DNA of 64,000 bases from Cymbidium sinense (GCA_021442155.1 CM038232.1:60915436-60979435); one strand, 5' to 3'; positions 12,401-23,634 are shown, counted from the stretch's first letter. Translations and numbers: made by a program. Notes: generated by a model from the sequence alone, not told the origin.

Positions 12401-12924
12401 TGAGCAAGTGTTGCGAACAACTGGACAAGAAACTATTCATAACTCATAACTTAATAAGTAAGATTCTAAAGTCCTTAACATTTTTGAAAGAATTAAATTC
12501 ATCATTTATGACATTCAAAGTAATTTACTTAAAATTAAATTAAATTGAATCTAAAAAAGGGAATGAAACTAAGGCCTTGAATTTAAACAATAAAGTCATT
12601 GTTTGGAATGTCAATGTCAACATCACAACACAACAAGGATTTTCGATGACTAGTAAAATGATAGGAAATGTCAACATGACTAAGTGGTAGTTTCATAGTG
12701 AGCAAAATTAAAGATAAAAAGTATTCATAATTATATCATCAACACACCTATTAACCTTATCCCAACTACTTGGAGTTGATTTTATGAACAATCCTCATTG
12801 TCCCTTCCAATTTATGCAAGGTTTTATACACAACCAACTTCTATACATGTTATCTTCAACTTACTCTTTTTTTTCTTCATAATTCTCTAAATACTTATTA
12901 CACGTGTGTATCTTTTCCCCTTTG
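12401..12924. other. No gene; possible short RTE/SINE-like tail at 12,750-12,800
   Basis: Mostly plain AT-rich DNA. At about 12,756-12,795 the words CTTATCCCAACTACTTGGAG and TTGATTTTATGAAC resemble the RTE 3' terminal block (CCCACTA-GTGGG-TCGGCTACATGAATCC) seen in copies C, D and E. It may therefore be an old tail from a related subfamily. Too short and diverged to be sure. Confidence 0.3.
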
Positions 12925-12937
12925 TAGACCTATCAAT
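12925..12937. repeat. Target-site duplication, left, of RTE copy D
   Basis: TAGACCTATCAAT, matching TAGACCCATCAAT at 15,529-15,541 with one mismatch, directly beside the element's CAA-rich 3' end. Confidence 0.75.
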
Positions 12938-15528
12938 ATAACAACAATAACAACAAACCTTTATCCCACTATGTGGGATCGGCTACATGAATCCTTCGTC
13001 TCCATTGTGTCCTATTATGTGTCAAATTCTCATTTGATTCAAGTATGTTAAGGTCATCTTTTATACATCTTAACCAAGTCTTTTTAGGTCTACCGCTACC
13101 TTTCTTAACATAAGGCAAATCTAATGCATCTACTCTAACCGTTATCTGGACAACCGGCTTTATGTGGCTGCCATTTAAGGTAACTCTCTAATCTTATCGC
13201 CAGAGCTACTCCAACTTTTTCCCAAACATACTTTTGCATTTTATCTCCAAGAGTAAAGCCACTCATCCACTTGAGCATCCTCATCTCTACAACACTTAAA
13301 CTTAGTCTTGTGCTTTTATTGGCCAACATTGCACACCATATAAATCATGGTCTTATCACCATCTTATAAAATTTTCCTTAAGTTTATATTTATCACACAA
13401 GAGGCGATGCATTCCTCCACTTCAACCATCCAACGGAATTCTACTAATAACATCTCCATCTATTTCACCATCATTTTGAACAATACAACCTAAATATTTT
13501 AATCGCCGCTCTTTTAATGACTTGTTCACCTAATATCACAATACCACTAACTTCTACAACTAAATTACACTTCATATATTCAATTTTAGATCTACTTAAA
13601 CTAAAAAACCTTTAGACTCTAAAGTTGACCTCCATAATTCAAGTTTCTCTCTCTCTAGTCTTATCAACAAGAAGAATGTCATCGTAAAAGCATACACCAA
13701 GGTACATCTTCCAGTAAATGCCTAAGAAGAACATCCATAACTAAAGTAAAAGATAAGGACTTAAAGTCGATCTTTAATGTAATCCAACCCAAATAGGAAA
13801 ATATTTTATAATCCTCCTTGGGACACAAGTAATAAATTTCTAGTATACATATCCTTAATGACTTGAATATAACCAATATTAACTCATTTCTAGAACTCTC
13901 AAAGAACATCTCTTGAAACTTTATCATAAGCTTTCTCTAAATCAATAAATATCATATGTATCCTCCTTACTTTCTATACTTCATCATCAAACCTCTTAAC
14001 AAATGTATAGATCCATAAGATCTACGTCGCATGAAACCAAACTGACAAGAAACTTTTGTATCACATCATAACCTATGCTCAATTACTCTCCCATAATTTT
14101 AATGTATGACATTAACTTAATTCTTTTATAATTTGCACACTCTTGTGCATCCCCTTTATTCTTAAATATAGGAACCAACAAACACTTTCTACTCATCTGA
14201 CATCTTTTGTCTTTAAAATAACATTAAAAAAATTTGTAAGCCAAGAAATTCCGTGATCTCTTAAACATTTCCACACTATTGAATATTATCCTGGTCGCTT
14301 TTCCACATTTCATTTTCTTTAAAGCTTCACTAACTGATTTACTAATAATGACGAAAATGAAATTCTATTTGATTAATAAATCAATCATATTTTTAAATCT
14401 TTCATTATACTGAATTAAATGTTAATTAGACGAAAGATTAATGTATCAATCATATTAATTGTTGTTGTATTGAAAATTTTATCAAAATATCTCATCCACC
14501 TATGTTCAATATACTTTTCTAAGAAAAATATTTTACGATTTTCATCCTTAATATATATCACTTAAACTAGATCTTTACTTCTCCTATCTCTTTGGTTGAC
14601 AAACTTATACATACATCTTTCACCTTATTTGATATCTAATTTATTGTATAAATCATTAAAAGCTAAATTTTTTGCATCATATATTGCTTTCTTAGAATCT
14701 CTACAGGTCACTTTATATCTTTCCCAATTCTCCGAGTTTTTATACCTAAACCAAGTTTTATAATAATGCTTCTTATTTCTTATATTTTCGCATTCTCGAC
14801 TCCACCACCAACTATTTTATTAAAAAATTTTATTTTGAGTCAAGCATATTTGCAACTTGCTTAATTTCACTTATTATTTTTCCACATAACATTCTTTTAT
14901 GAACATCCCAAATTCTAAAGTTTTCAGAATTGTTTCTTAAAAATATTTTTATATTCTTTAAGTGCCATCTAATCATATAATAATTTGATTTATTTTTCAT
15001 CTTTCAATCTTTCATCTTAAAATCTAAAACTAACAATCGATGCCGTGACTTAAACTTTCATTGGAATGATCTTACAATCATAATCTAAACGATCTATTTT
15101 TCTTATCAAAAAATAATTAATCTGTGTTTTACTAGATCCATTTTTATAAGTAATAATATGCTCATCTCTTTTTTTAATTAAAGTATTAGCAATTACAAAA
15201 ACATAAGCTAAAGTAAAATCTAATATAGTCCTATCTTTTCATTAGTCACTCCAAATTCATAACCACTATGAATATTTTTAAAATCTTCTACCATTCTATC
15301 AATATGCCCATTTAAATCTCCTCCAATAAATATTTTTTCTTCAAGAGATATCTTTCATATTAATCCCTCTAATTCATTCCAAAAATTTTCTTTTGAGCCT
15401 ATATCCAAACCTATTTGAGGAGCATAAACACTTATAACATTGATAATCTTAAAATCAACAATAATATTTAAAACAATAATTCTATCTCCACATCTATTAA
15501 TATTTATAACATTATCCTTTAAACTTTC
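12938..15528 (-). mobile_element. RTE-clade LINE copy D, 5'-truncated in the endonuclease, with target duplication
   Basis: Minus-strand RTE copy. The 3' end has the interrupted tail AACAACAATAACAACAAACC followed by CCCACTATGTGGGATCGGCT. Readable pieces are the C-terminal block at 13,329-13,135 (VVEMRMLKWMSGFTLGDKMQ), the RT-region block at 13,927-13,679 ([19 protein letters not shown]), and the endonuclease block at 15,540-15,355 (VISVYAPQIGLDIGSKENFW). The element stops in the endonuclease and is flanked by a 13-bp duplication with one mismatch. This is the usual result of incomplete reverse transcription. The endonuclease frame of about 60 codons is the best preserved piece, but the element as a whole is dead. 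Confidence 0.9.
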
Positions 15529-15541
15529 TAGACCCATCAAT
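15529..15541. repeat. Target-site duplication, right, of RTE copy D
   Basis: TAGACCCATCAAT; partner of 12,925-12,937 (12 of 13 identical). Confidence 0.75.
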
Positions 15542-15858
15542 GTCTATCTAAAAAAAAATCCAATATTTAATAAGGGCTAATATAGTCAAGCATTCTTAAT
15601 TTATCCTCCCTATTTTAGTCAAGTATTCATTTTAATATTTTCATTTTTCATATGGTTACAATGACTGTCAACGACATTTTTTGATAAAAAGATTGAAAAA
15701 TATATAATTTTATATGGTCATTTGTAATCAAGGAACAACAACAACAAGCCTTTAATCAAGCAAAATAAAAAATATATATATAATTAAACTTTAACAGATG
15801 TTTACTAAAAAGAAAAAAACAAAGTCAATGGAAATTGAAATGAAGAAACTAAATGTAC
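15542..15858. other. AT-rich spacer, possible start of an FLD intron
   Basis: Between RTE copy D and the FLD exon-like sequence. On the minus strand the FLD homology stops at 15,859 and the next bases are GTACAT, a possible 5' splice site. Part of this stretch may therefore be intron sequence carried with the gene copy. It contains a minimal RTE tail insertion at 15,733-15,753. Nothing else is recognisable. Confidence 0.4.
15733..15753 (-). mobile_element. Tail-only RTE insertion (21 bp)
   Basis: GAACAACAACAACAAGCC plus TTT, the exact terminal word of the RTE elements here (AAAGGCTTGTTGTTG on the minus strand). It is flanked by the direct repeat AATCAAG at 15,726-15,732 and 15,754-15,760. 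It looks like an insertion that copied only the last bases of an RTE RNA. The duplication is shorter than those of copies C and D, so chance cannot be fully excluded. Confidence 0.55.
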
Positions 15859-17387
15859 CCATCAAAATCTGAAGAACTGTCAAGATGGCATCCGTAGAGG
15901 ACATGCTTCCGTAGAGGGTATGCCTGCAATAAGAGCAATCAAGAGAGGACTGCCAGCTACCGTAGTATAACTATAGAACAGAAAGAACTCCCCACGACGA
16001 CTTGAATCTTCAGATAAGTGTCCAAAAGTATCAATATCAGTAGTTCAAAAAACATAAGGAAATAACATAGGAAATCCCAATCTCCTAATTCCATCAAGCT
16101 TTCTCTGAGGAAGCTCAGGTAAAAACTTTATTGATGCATTCTTTAGAACCCAAGTGAAACCGTACAAATGGCCATGTCCCCTACATAAACCTGCCCGCCT
16201 GCAATAACTTGCACTCCATCAGCGCTATATCGAATTGTGTGCACAGTCCTTTCATATAGTATCGGAATATTTTCAGCTAGAGCCTGAACAAAGCGTCCAT
16301 TTCCACCAGGCAAGAAACAGTGATCACCACCCATATCATAGGGATCATCCTGATCCCAAAATGCTAATGACAACTTTGACAGGAGCCCAGCATTTGCATA
16401 TTCCAAATTTTCCAAATGCCAATTGAACAAGTTCATCTCCTCATCTGTCACAGCATCACCATACACCTGTCTGAAGGCTTCCAACGAAGCTCCAAGAGAT
16501 ACATTCATTGCGGCCTCCCCTACGGACTGCCTCAGTCAGCTTGTTTTTTCCATCAGCCTATTGAATGCAATCTCAACTTTAATATCCAAATCAGGATCCA
16601 CATGCTTACCATCAGGTCTATACAAAGGGCATTTGTCTATAACCTTATGAAGAGATGATCCCAGCTGGTTGGCAATAATTCCAAGAGGTTTCCAAGCGTG
16701 CCTGACAACACGCTCCCACCAAGATCAGCAGCAGCAAACTTGTTGCCCCCTTCCATCCTCTTGGTATAAACCCTACCTCCACTTCTCTTCCTCCCTTCCA
16801 AAACCACAACTTTGAACCCAAAACACATCAATTGTCTTGTTGCAGCCAATCCCGTAAGGCCAGCTCCAATGATATTGACATTTGGTTTTATTGGGCTCAG
16901 CCGGAATTTTCTCCTTCATTGCAGAGACGACCCCAAAGTTTGCATAACCATGTGAAAGCAATAAATCATACACAAAATTCAACAGGACCTCGCAGTGGTC
17001 GAATCACACTTGCCAAAAACTCCTTGGTGAGCCAATTCGAAACATTCTCCCTCCACCTGGAGAGAATGTGGTTGCGGATGAGAATGTAGTTCACCTGCTC
17101 AAATCCGCCAATGGAGAAGATGACGTCGGCTTCGATCTCCTCCTAAGTAAGTGATTCCGCAGGGAAACCGGCAGTGATGGCAATGAGAGCCTCGTCGGTG
17201 GCCTCCCTGTTGGTGAAAATGATCTACTCGGAGATATCCGACGGAAGATTAGGTTTCAAGGGGTTTTGATGGAATGCGGCCGGGCGGGTATTGGTGCCGA
17301 TGGAAGAGGAGAGTTCGACTGAAGAGTAGAGACAAGCGGAGCATTGCGGCGGTCGCCAGGCGCTTGCACTTTCCTGGAAGGAGACAT
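15859..17387 (-). pseudogene. FLD: FLOWERING LOCUS D (LSD1-type histone demethylase-like) pseudogene, 5' part
   Basis: FLD proteins are nuclear LSD1-family amine oxidases that act on histone H3K4 methylation and repress the floral repressor FLC. This copy begins at an ATG in GCGCCATGT at 17,387 and reads in order as follows. A proline-rich N-terminus. A SWIRM domain (TDEALIAITAGFPAES, EQVNYILIRNHILSRWREN, DLLLSHGYANFGVV) at about 17,210-16,925. A dinucleotide-binding motif (NIIGAGLTGLAATRQL) near 16,890-16,840. GGRVYTKRMEGG and AAADLGGSVLSGTLGN near 16,790-16,690. Then amine-oxidase sequence (LEYANAGLLSKLSLAFWDQD, MGGDHCFLPGGNGRF) in the frame 16,508-16,143. Defects include TAG codons in the N-terminus and SWIRM, at least four frameshifts, a Trp-to-TGA change at 16,047-16,045, and a net six-residue deletion near 16,066 that removes GLLNKVA with the flavin-site lysine (LSD1 Lys661 equivalent). 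Motif wording is closer to FLD than to LDL1 or LDL2. The last part of the oxidase domain is missing. Confidence 0.93.
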
Positions 17388-17512
17388 GGCGCCAGTGGAT
17401 TAGTAAGAGAAGGGAGAAAGAAAGGAGAACATTTGAGATTGGCAGAGTGGATGGAGTACGGACAAAATTTTGAAAAGAATATTATTACAAAATTAATTTT
17501 AAAAAAATAAAA
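17388..17512 (-). other. Possible 5' leader of the FLD copy
   Basis: On the minus strand, just before the ATG, the sequence is CT-rich (TTCTCCTTTCTTTCTCCC) and ends CCACTGGCGCCATG, a plausible plant translation-start context. This suggests the copied fragment includes transcribed leader as well as coding sequence. The left limit is arbitrary; hAT-like sequence starts near 17,513. Confidence 0.4.
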
Positions 17513-18509
17513 AAGAGCTATCCGGCCTATCTATCAGGGCTAAGAACAATCCAATTTTGACCTGTCTACAGAATCAGCCCGAAATCGACTCAAATCAATT
17601 TTTTTTAGCTTGAAATGGACTCCTAACTCGTTATAATAAAGTTTGAGCCAACTTGATTCTGAATCCAGCTCGATCCGGCTCGAAAGCAATATAAGCCAGC
17701 GCATTTCTATAATTTCAATACTATGTTCACTGCAATTTTGAATCGTTCTAGCTCAATAATATAAATGAGCTGGCTCATTTTAGTTTAGTCAGCTCGAATT
17801 AAATGCACAAAGAAAATAAGAAACATATAAATTGAAATTTTCTTGAATTAATGTAAATATACATACAAAAAATAAAGCAGTTAAAATTTATAAATCAATT
17901 AAAGAACATACAAATTACAATTTCATATTATACATAAATGACTATTACAAATATACAATTTCACATTTTGATTCTTTCAATTTCTTTTTTATTGTACATA
18001 TTTAAATGTGTTAAGCCCATATAAATAAAAAAATTATAAAAATAAATAAAAGATAACATAAGAATATTAAATTATTTATTATTTGCGAGTTATAATCATC
18101 TTCAAGATATCTGATATATAAGTCTCTATAAAATCAGTTCCAAGCCATCTGATATAGTGTAAAGATAAAAAAAGCCCCAAAATACTAATAAAGCAAGAAA
18201 GTCATAATGATGAATGTATAAATAAAACAGTTAAAGGAATTTCAAAATACAGAACTTTATGTTGTCTGGCCATCCAATGAAAGCCACCAGCAATGGATCG
18301 AAAATTTCTTTTGAAAAAGTTAAAATTGCAAACTTATGCTCTTCTCATCATAATCTTGACTCCCGAATTAGCAAACCAAATAGTATTTATGATAGCCCCA
18401 CTATAAGCATACCACAAGCCACATAACAACTTAGAAAAACAAAATAAATACCTCCAGCTCCGACTATACAGCTCACTGCAGGCTGCAGTGCTACTTAGAA
18501 AAATTGATA

Positions 18510-18900
18510 ACATAAGTATTGGAGAACCGAAATAGACAATAGGGAATAAAAAGAAAATAGAAATTAGAGAACCGCATAACACAACATTCAGTGAAAGGAA
18601 AACAAAAATTGGAGAATGAAGAACCAAAATACACAATAGGGAATAAAAGGAAAACAAAGTTATAGAAATTGGAGAATCCAATTACAACATAGTAGGGAAT
18701 ATTTGAATAAAAGAAAAATAGAACCGAAATACACAATTGTGAATAAAAGTAAAATATAGACATAGCTACAGAAATTGGAGAACCCAAATTACAATATGAG
18801 AACATAATTACAAAAATTGGAGTCTTGGAGAACCAATTACAACACACTAGCTAATAAAAGTAAAATAGAACTGAAATATACAATAGTGAAGATAAATAAA
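18510..18900. repeat. Diverged tandem repeat in hAT 3' flank
   Basis: Four to five imperfect copies of a unit of roughly 100 bp containing ATACACAATAGGGAATAAAA, AAATTGGAGAACC and AATTACAACA. The minus-strand frames 18,681-18,334 and 18,847-18,491 are only translations of this repeat; their Phe/Ile-rich, membrane-like look is a by-product. Confidence 0.7.
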
Positions 18901-19819
18901 ATTGAAATCTGGGTCACATGATAATAGAAATGAAAATTAATTAGTAGAATGTGCTTTTTTCTTTTCTTTTTTTTTTTGCCCTCAAAAAATTGAGACGATT
19001 GGTAACTTTTAGGGAGACATTAAAACATCAACTTCATTTATATCAAAATTCAAAATGATTTCAAAATTTCAAGAGAACAATATAATGCCATTACAATAGC
19101 AACTAAAGCATACAAATAGCATTCAAATATAGTAGCATTTCAAGCTTTCAGGTTTCCATCACATTCAAAATTATAGTAACAAACAACATTCCAAACTTTT
19201 AGACACGGTTTAAAAGCTGTAGTTTGAGAAATCTAGCCACACTTTAAAATCATAAAATCGAAAGGCAGTTTGTCACCCTAAATGGTCTCAATTTTTTTCA
19301 TTGACCAAGCCAATATATTTAAAAATCACAAATCCACCATGTTATAGGCTTAAAAATAAAAAAAATTATAACAATATTTCATCTCAGTTTAATTTTATCA
19401 TTGGGCATCCAAAAATAATAATTTATATTGTAGTTCATAAAATTAATATAAATCTAATGTAAATTCGATAATGCAACTAATATAGCACATCAAGAATGTC
19501 CATAAAATAGTCAAAGTCTATAATAAGTTGCAAAAGAAGAAAATGTAGCACTTAACGTGCATCACTACATAATTAAATTGTTGACGTCCAAATTTTCAGA
19601 TTTGCGAACCCACACTTAAGCTTTCAAGCACATATACAACTAAGTTTTCTTCAGCTTGAATGTCAAACTGAACATGCAAAGTAGATGTTGTCATTTTTGA
19701 AAATTGAAATAAAAAGTATTTGCAATATAAAATTAGAAGAATGAAAACATTATCATAGGCTCTTTTGATGATTTGTACGCTGCTCGAATCCAATTTTCAC
19801 TATATATTAAGGCATCCAA

Positions 19820-21700
19820 TATTTTTGGTGAAATAGAACTTTGTAATCATTAAGCACATGATCTCCTGTATTAAAGGTTGACTCTGAAGCAACTATAGTT
19901 ATTGTGATTCTAAAAATATCTTTTGTCATCTCAGAAAGACTCTCGTACTTCATGGCAGACATTTTATACCACTACAGAATATCAAATTCTGAATCAGGAC
20001 ATTTAACATAGGCTTCCTCTAAGTATATCTCTAAGTCAGACTTTTAAAAAATCAGTAGAGTCTATAAAATCATACAACCCAGCCAAATCATCAGAAACTA
20101 TGACTTCCTTCTATTGTGGTTATTCTATCAACTTATAAAGTTGATGCTCCAGTATTTTATTTAATTGTATGATGTATATCAATAGAATAGAAAGAATAGA
20201 GCTCAAAAAGTTTTTTTTTTGACTTTATCATTTTTCTCATTAATAATATTGATATCATAATTCTATGAATATTAGTATTTAATGGTAAATAATTTCAATC
20301 TAGGATCTAGAATACATGCAATTGAAAATAACATTAAACAATATGCCCAATACTTATTAAATTTAGCTTTCATGGTGCTTGTCATATTGGAGATGAAAAG
20401 AGTATCAAATAAACATTCTTTATTAGTATTAGGTTTGGAAGAAACCTGTTGACTTTGATCCATAAAAAATTTCAGTTATTTGATGAAAAATATGAAGCAA
20501 CTCTCTAACCTTGTCAAATGGATTCCAGTCTTTCTCAAAAGGTAACCATACATAATTGAGATCTCATAAAGCATATTTAGAAAATATAGCCATATAATAA
20601 AATATAGAATCCAACATTTTGTATGTGGAGTTCCAACGTGTAAGCACATTAATGCAAAGTCACTTTGTTGTGAATAAGTTAATCTATTTAGCAATCTCAC
20701 CAAATTTGTATAAAGGACTAGAGGATTACTTTATAAATAAGATTGATTCCTTTATCTTCTCAATTATTTTATCAATTTCTTTCAAGTCATCTTGCACCAT
20801 TAAATTTAAAATATGAGCAACATAACAAACATAAAAGAAATCCCCCATGATCATAAATCTAGACATTTTAGTAAATAATGCTTTTCAAGTTTCTAGGCTG
20901 CCATCGTTTGATGCATTATCAAGTAATAATTGTTGATTTTATTTTGAAGAATTCGATAATTTAAAAGTACTTGAAATCATAGCTCCAATGTGAGGAGTCT
21001 CTAAATCACGAAAACTGATTATCCTAAACTGCAATTTTCAATCAAAACTAATATAATGCACTATAAAACACATATAACCAATTGTTTAGATTGATGCCCA
21101 ACAATCACTAGTAAGGAAAACTCTCTCTGTTAATTTGAGGTTTTTTTTTTTGAGTTTTTCTTCTCAACTTCATATACTTTCATGCACTCTTCTTTGATAT
21201 CAAATCTAAAAATTTTATGATGGTTGCATTTAAATGTGGATTCATGGATGTCATCAAAATATTAAATCATAAATGTTCAACTATTTTAAAAGAATATTCA
21301 TGAACAATAATTATCTTAACAATAATATTTTTAATTCTATTATGATCATAAGAAGTTAAAACACATAAATTAGAAATCGATTCAGTTTCTTCTAGTCATG
21401 AGTTATAGGATAAAAAAGCTTTTGTATCTTTTCTCTGGTACTAATTTTGCTACAATGATTTAATTTGAAATGTCTGCTCAATTGAGATTGGTACAATTTT
21501 TTTTTAACATAAGACTTCACACGGTAATTGCATTTAAACTTCTATATTACTTTTCCTTTTTTTTTTGTGACAGATATTTCAGTAAAATATTGTCAAACTT
21601 CATAACGTTGTCTTTTACCCTTTTTCTCATTTATAGAAGTAATTTCACATATACTTTCAATTGGAATTCTTACATTTTCACATGATGTTGAGTTAAAGAA
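19820..21700 (-). pseudogene. hAT transposase pseudogene (BED finger, catalytic core, dimerisation domain)
   Basis: Read across frameshifts on the minus strand, the domain order is that of Ac-type hAT transposases, which cut and paste the element at its ends. A degenerate BED zinc finger lies near 21,600-21,440 (QLSRHFKLNHCSK). The catalytic core follows: LTSDCWASI near 21,120, GYMCFIVHYI, RIISFRDLETPH near 21,000, LDNASNDG near 20,910, VAHILNLMVQDDLKEIDKII near 20,800, TRWNSTYKMLD near 20,640, and VWLPFEKDWNPFDKVRELLH near 20,510. MKAKFNKYWAY and LDPRLKLFTIKY are in the frame 20,463-20,272. The hAT C-terminal dimerisation domain is at 19,990-19,830 (SEMTKDIF, IVASESTFNTGDHVLNDY). Many stops and frameshifts are present. 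The family assignment is secure because five separate conserved blocks appear in the right order. Confidence 0.92.
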
Positions 21701-22139
21701 CTATTTGATTTGCTTTGAGAGTAATTTTCCAATATATCTATAAAAAATAATATGATTCAATTATTGACTTGCATGAAATTTTGCATATATTTGAAATTTA
21801 AATATGAAAAAATGATTTTGAGAAAAGATCATTTTACTTGACAAATTTTCTACAAACATGAAACTCATGCCCAACCAAGTAAGAGAATTATGAAAGAAGC
21901 TCAATTATTTCTCAAATATCATTTTTTTGCCAATAACCTTTAACTTGAGAGGTAATCCAATAAATATGTAAATAGCTCTTAGATATATCTTAATTTACTA
22001 AAGCTCTTGCAATCAAAGTCCTTAAATAAGTGAACCTTCAAATTTAAAAATGTAATTCAAACATGATCAAAAGAATATTCATATGAATATTCAAGGCCAA
22101 GATATCATCATTTAAGAAATTTTATAATTGATAACATAA
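21701..22139. other. hAT 5' non-coding region, AT-rich
   Basis: Upstream of the transposase relic on the minus strand. No domain or promoter can be read. Composition matches the rest of the element. Confidence 0.4.
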
Positions 22140-22745
22140 TCATCACTAATAACATTAAAAATGATTATAATACATTCACTTTACTCAAGACTCAAGAGAC
22201 AAGGGCATACAAAAAAAGAGCAAAACACATAGAGGAGATGAGCAAACCCTCCCCAAAAAAATCGACAATCTATAGTCTACAGAATAGACGATCTTGAAAA
22301 ATTAATGCCATCAAGAAACTGAGAGCCCTAAAAGCAAGAGAACATTCCGCCAAAATTATTTTTATAGGAAAACAAGCCCTAAAATTAATATCATCTAGAA
22401 ACTGAGATCTAAAATCAAAAGCATAGTCTTTTGAGAATATTTTTATAGGACAAACAAACCCTAAAATTAATTACATCAAGAAACTGAAAGCCTTAAAATC
22501 AAAAGAACAGTCCCCTAAAAATATTTTCACATTACAAACAATCCCTAAAATAGATACCACCACTAACAACATTAAAAATGATTATAGTAGTTTCACTTTA
22601 CTCAAGAGACAAGAGGAGAACAAACAAAGAGACGAGCAAACACCCTCCAAAGATCGACGATCTACAGTCTACGGAATAGACAAGCTCAAAAAATTAATAC
22701 CACCAAGAAACCGAGAGCTCTAAAAGCAAGAGAACAATCCCTTAA
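22140..22745. repeat. Nested duplications in hAT 5' region
   Basis: Two levels of repetition. Block 22,140-22,340 recurs at 22,555-22,745: both carry AACATTAAAAATGATTATA, TTCACTTTACTCAAGA, GAGCAAAC-CCTCC, ATCGAC-ATCTA-AGTCTAC and AAGAAAC-GAGAGC. Between and around them a unit of roughly 85 bp with AAGAAACTGA, AAAA-CAAAAG and CCTAAAATTAAT is repeated at about 22,305, 22,390, 22,470 and 22,690. No reading frame runs through it. Confidence 0.75.
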
Positions 22746-23520
22746 AAATATTTCCACATGAAAAACAACTAACCAACGGTAAAATTGATACCATCGAAAA
22801 ACTGAAAGCTAATAATGGTGTCATCGAAATTAATAGAAATTTAATACTAGATATATAAAAAAAATTAACCAACATACATCTTTGACATAAACTAACCAAG
22901 AAATTTTACCAATATTGGTGTAATGTGTGCCAGGAGAATGAGTCTAGGGAAAAGAAATAAATCGAGTGGTTGAGTGAAGGTAACAGTGATAAAGAAACAA
23001 CTCAGACACTGCGACTTAGAAGGAACGATATCTCAGATTGATGACAACATCGAGATTATGAGTCGAGATTGACTTTCAAAAAACTAGGGCACAACTGCAC
23101 GACTGCACGAGAAATGAAAATTAGAGGATGATTGAGGACTATAGAAGCGACTGCCACTGAAGTGAGAAAGAAGTCATGAGGCCTAAGGGCTAAAGCCCTC
23201 ATTATAATCTCAATTGTTTCATTCATCTCGCCCTTAATCTCACGGTTCATGGCATTTGCTCGCTCGTGAAATGACCCGTGACACGGCGACAGTCAATACT
23301 AATTTCGTAATTTGTCAATGTTAATAGCATTAAAAAATTTTTGATTCGATCGATAGTCGAATGAGTCAATTCATATATAGATCAAAATCGACTCGAAAAA
23401 AATTTGAGCCAACATTTTATCTCCTAGCTCAACTCATTTAGCTCGGTTCGATCTCAATTTGAATCAAAATACGAGTTGATTTTCGAGCGAGTAATGAACT
23501 TCACTAATTTCTCAACCTTA
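22746..23520. other. hAT outer 5' region with subterminal motifs
   Basis: On the minus strand this precedes the transposase and includes the right-hand GAGC/AGCTC subterminal words at 23,380-23,500. A reading frame at 23,250-23,056 (minus) shows no known domain. A stretch around 22,960-23,290 is somewhat GC-richer, compatible with the promoter and leader of the element; this is an inference. Confidence 0.45.
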
Positions 23521-23628
23521 CTGGCTACACAAATTTTTTTGGGCGGGCCCATTTTTCAAAATTTTTTATTTTGTTTCCAAAATTTTTACTATTTTATAAT
23601 TTTATTTTATTTAAATTTTTATTTTTTA

Positions 23629-23634
<6 letters not shown>

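Larger units (their letters stand above)
17513..23520 (-). mobile_element. hAT (Ac-like) DNA transposon relic
   Basis: A region of about 6 kb centred on a minus-strand hAT transposase pseudogene. Both edges carry repeated short GAGCT/AGCTC-type words: left at 17,560-17,830 (GAGCCAACTTGATTC, CCGGCTCGAAAGC, GAGCTGGCTCATTTTAG), right at 23,380-23,500 (GAGCCAACATTTTATC, AGCTCAACTCATTTAGCTCG, TTTTCGAGCGAG). Subterminal repeats of this kind are typical transposase-binding zones of hAT elements. A CAGGG word at 17,535-17,539 could be the left terminus, as hAT ends often begin CAGGG, but I found no matching right terminus or 8-bp target duplication. The right limit is set by the start of the MULE. 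Edges are approximate. Confidence 0.7.

Noticed and set aside
16235..17510. Plus-strand frames opposite the FLD pseudogene
   Set aside because: Antisense shadows of the FLD-like coding sequence. The minus strand has clear SWIRM and amine-oxidase motifs.
18334..18847. Two minus frames that look like membrane proteins
   Set aside because: They are translations of an imperfect tandem repeat rich in TTT/ATT on that strand. The repeated peptide pattern mirrors the DNA repeat.
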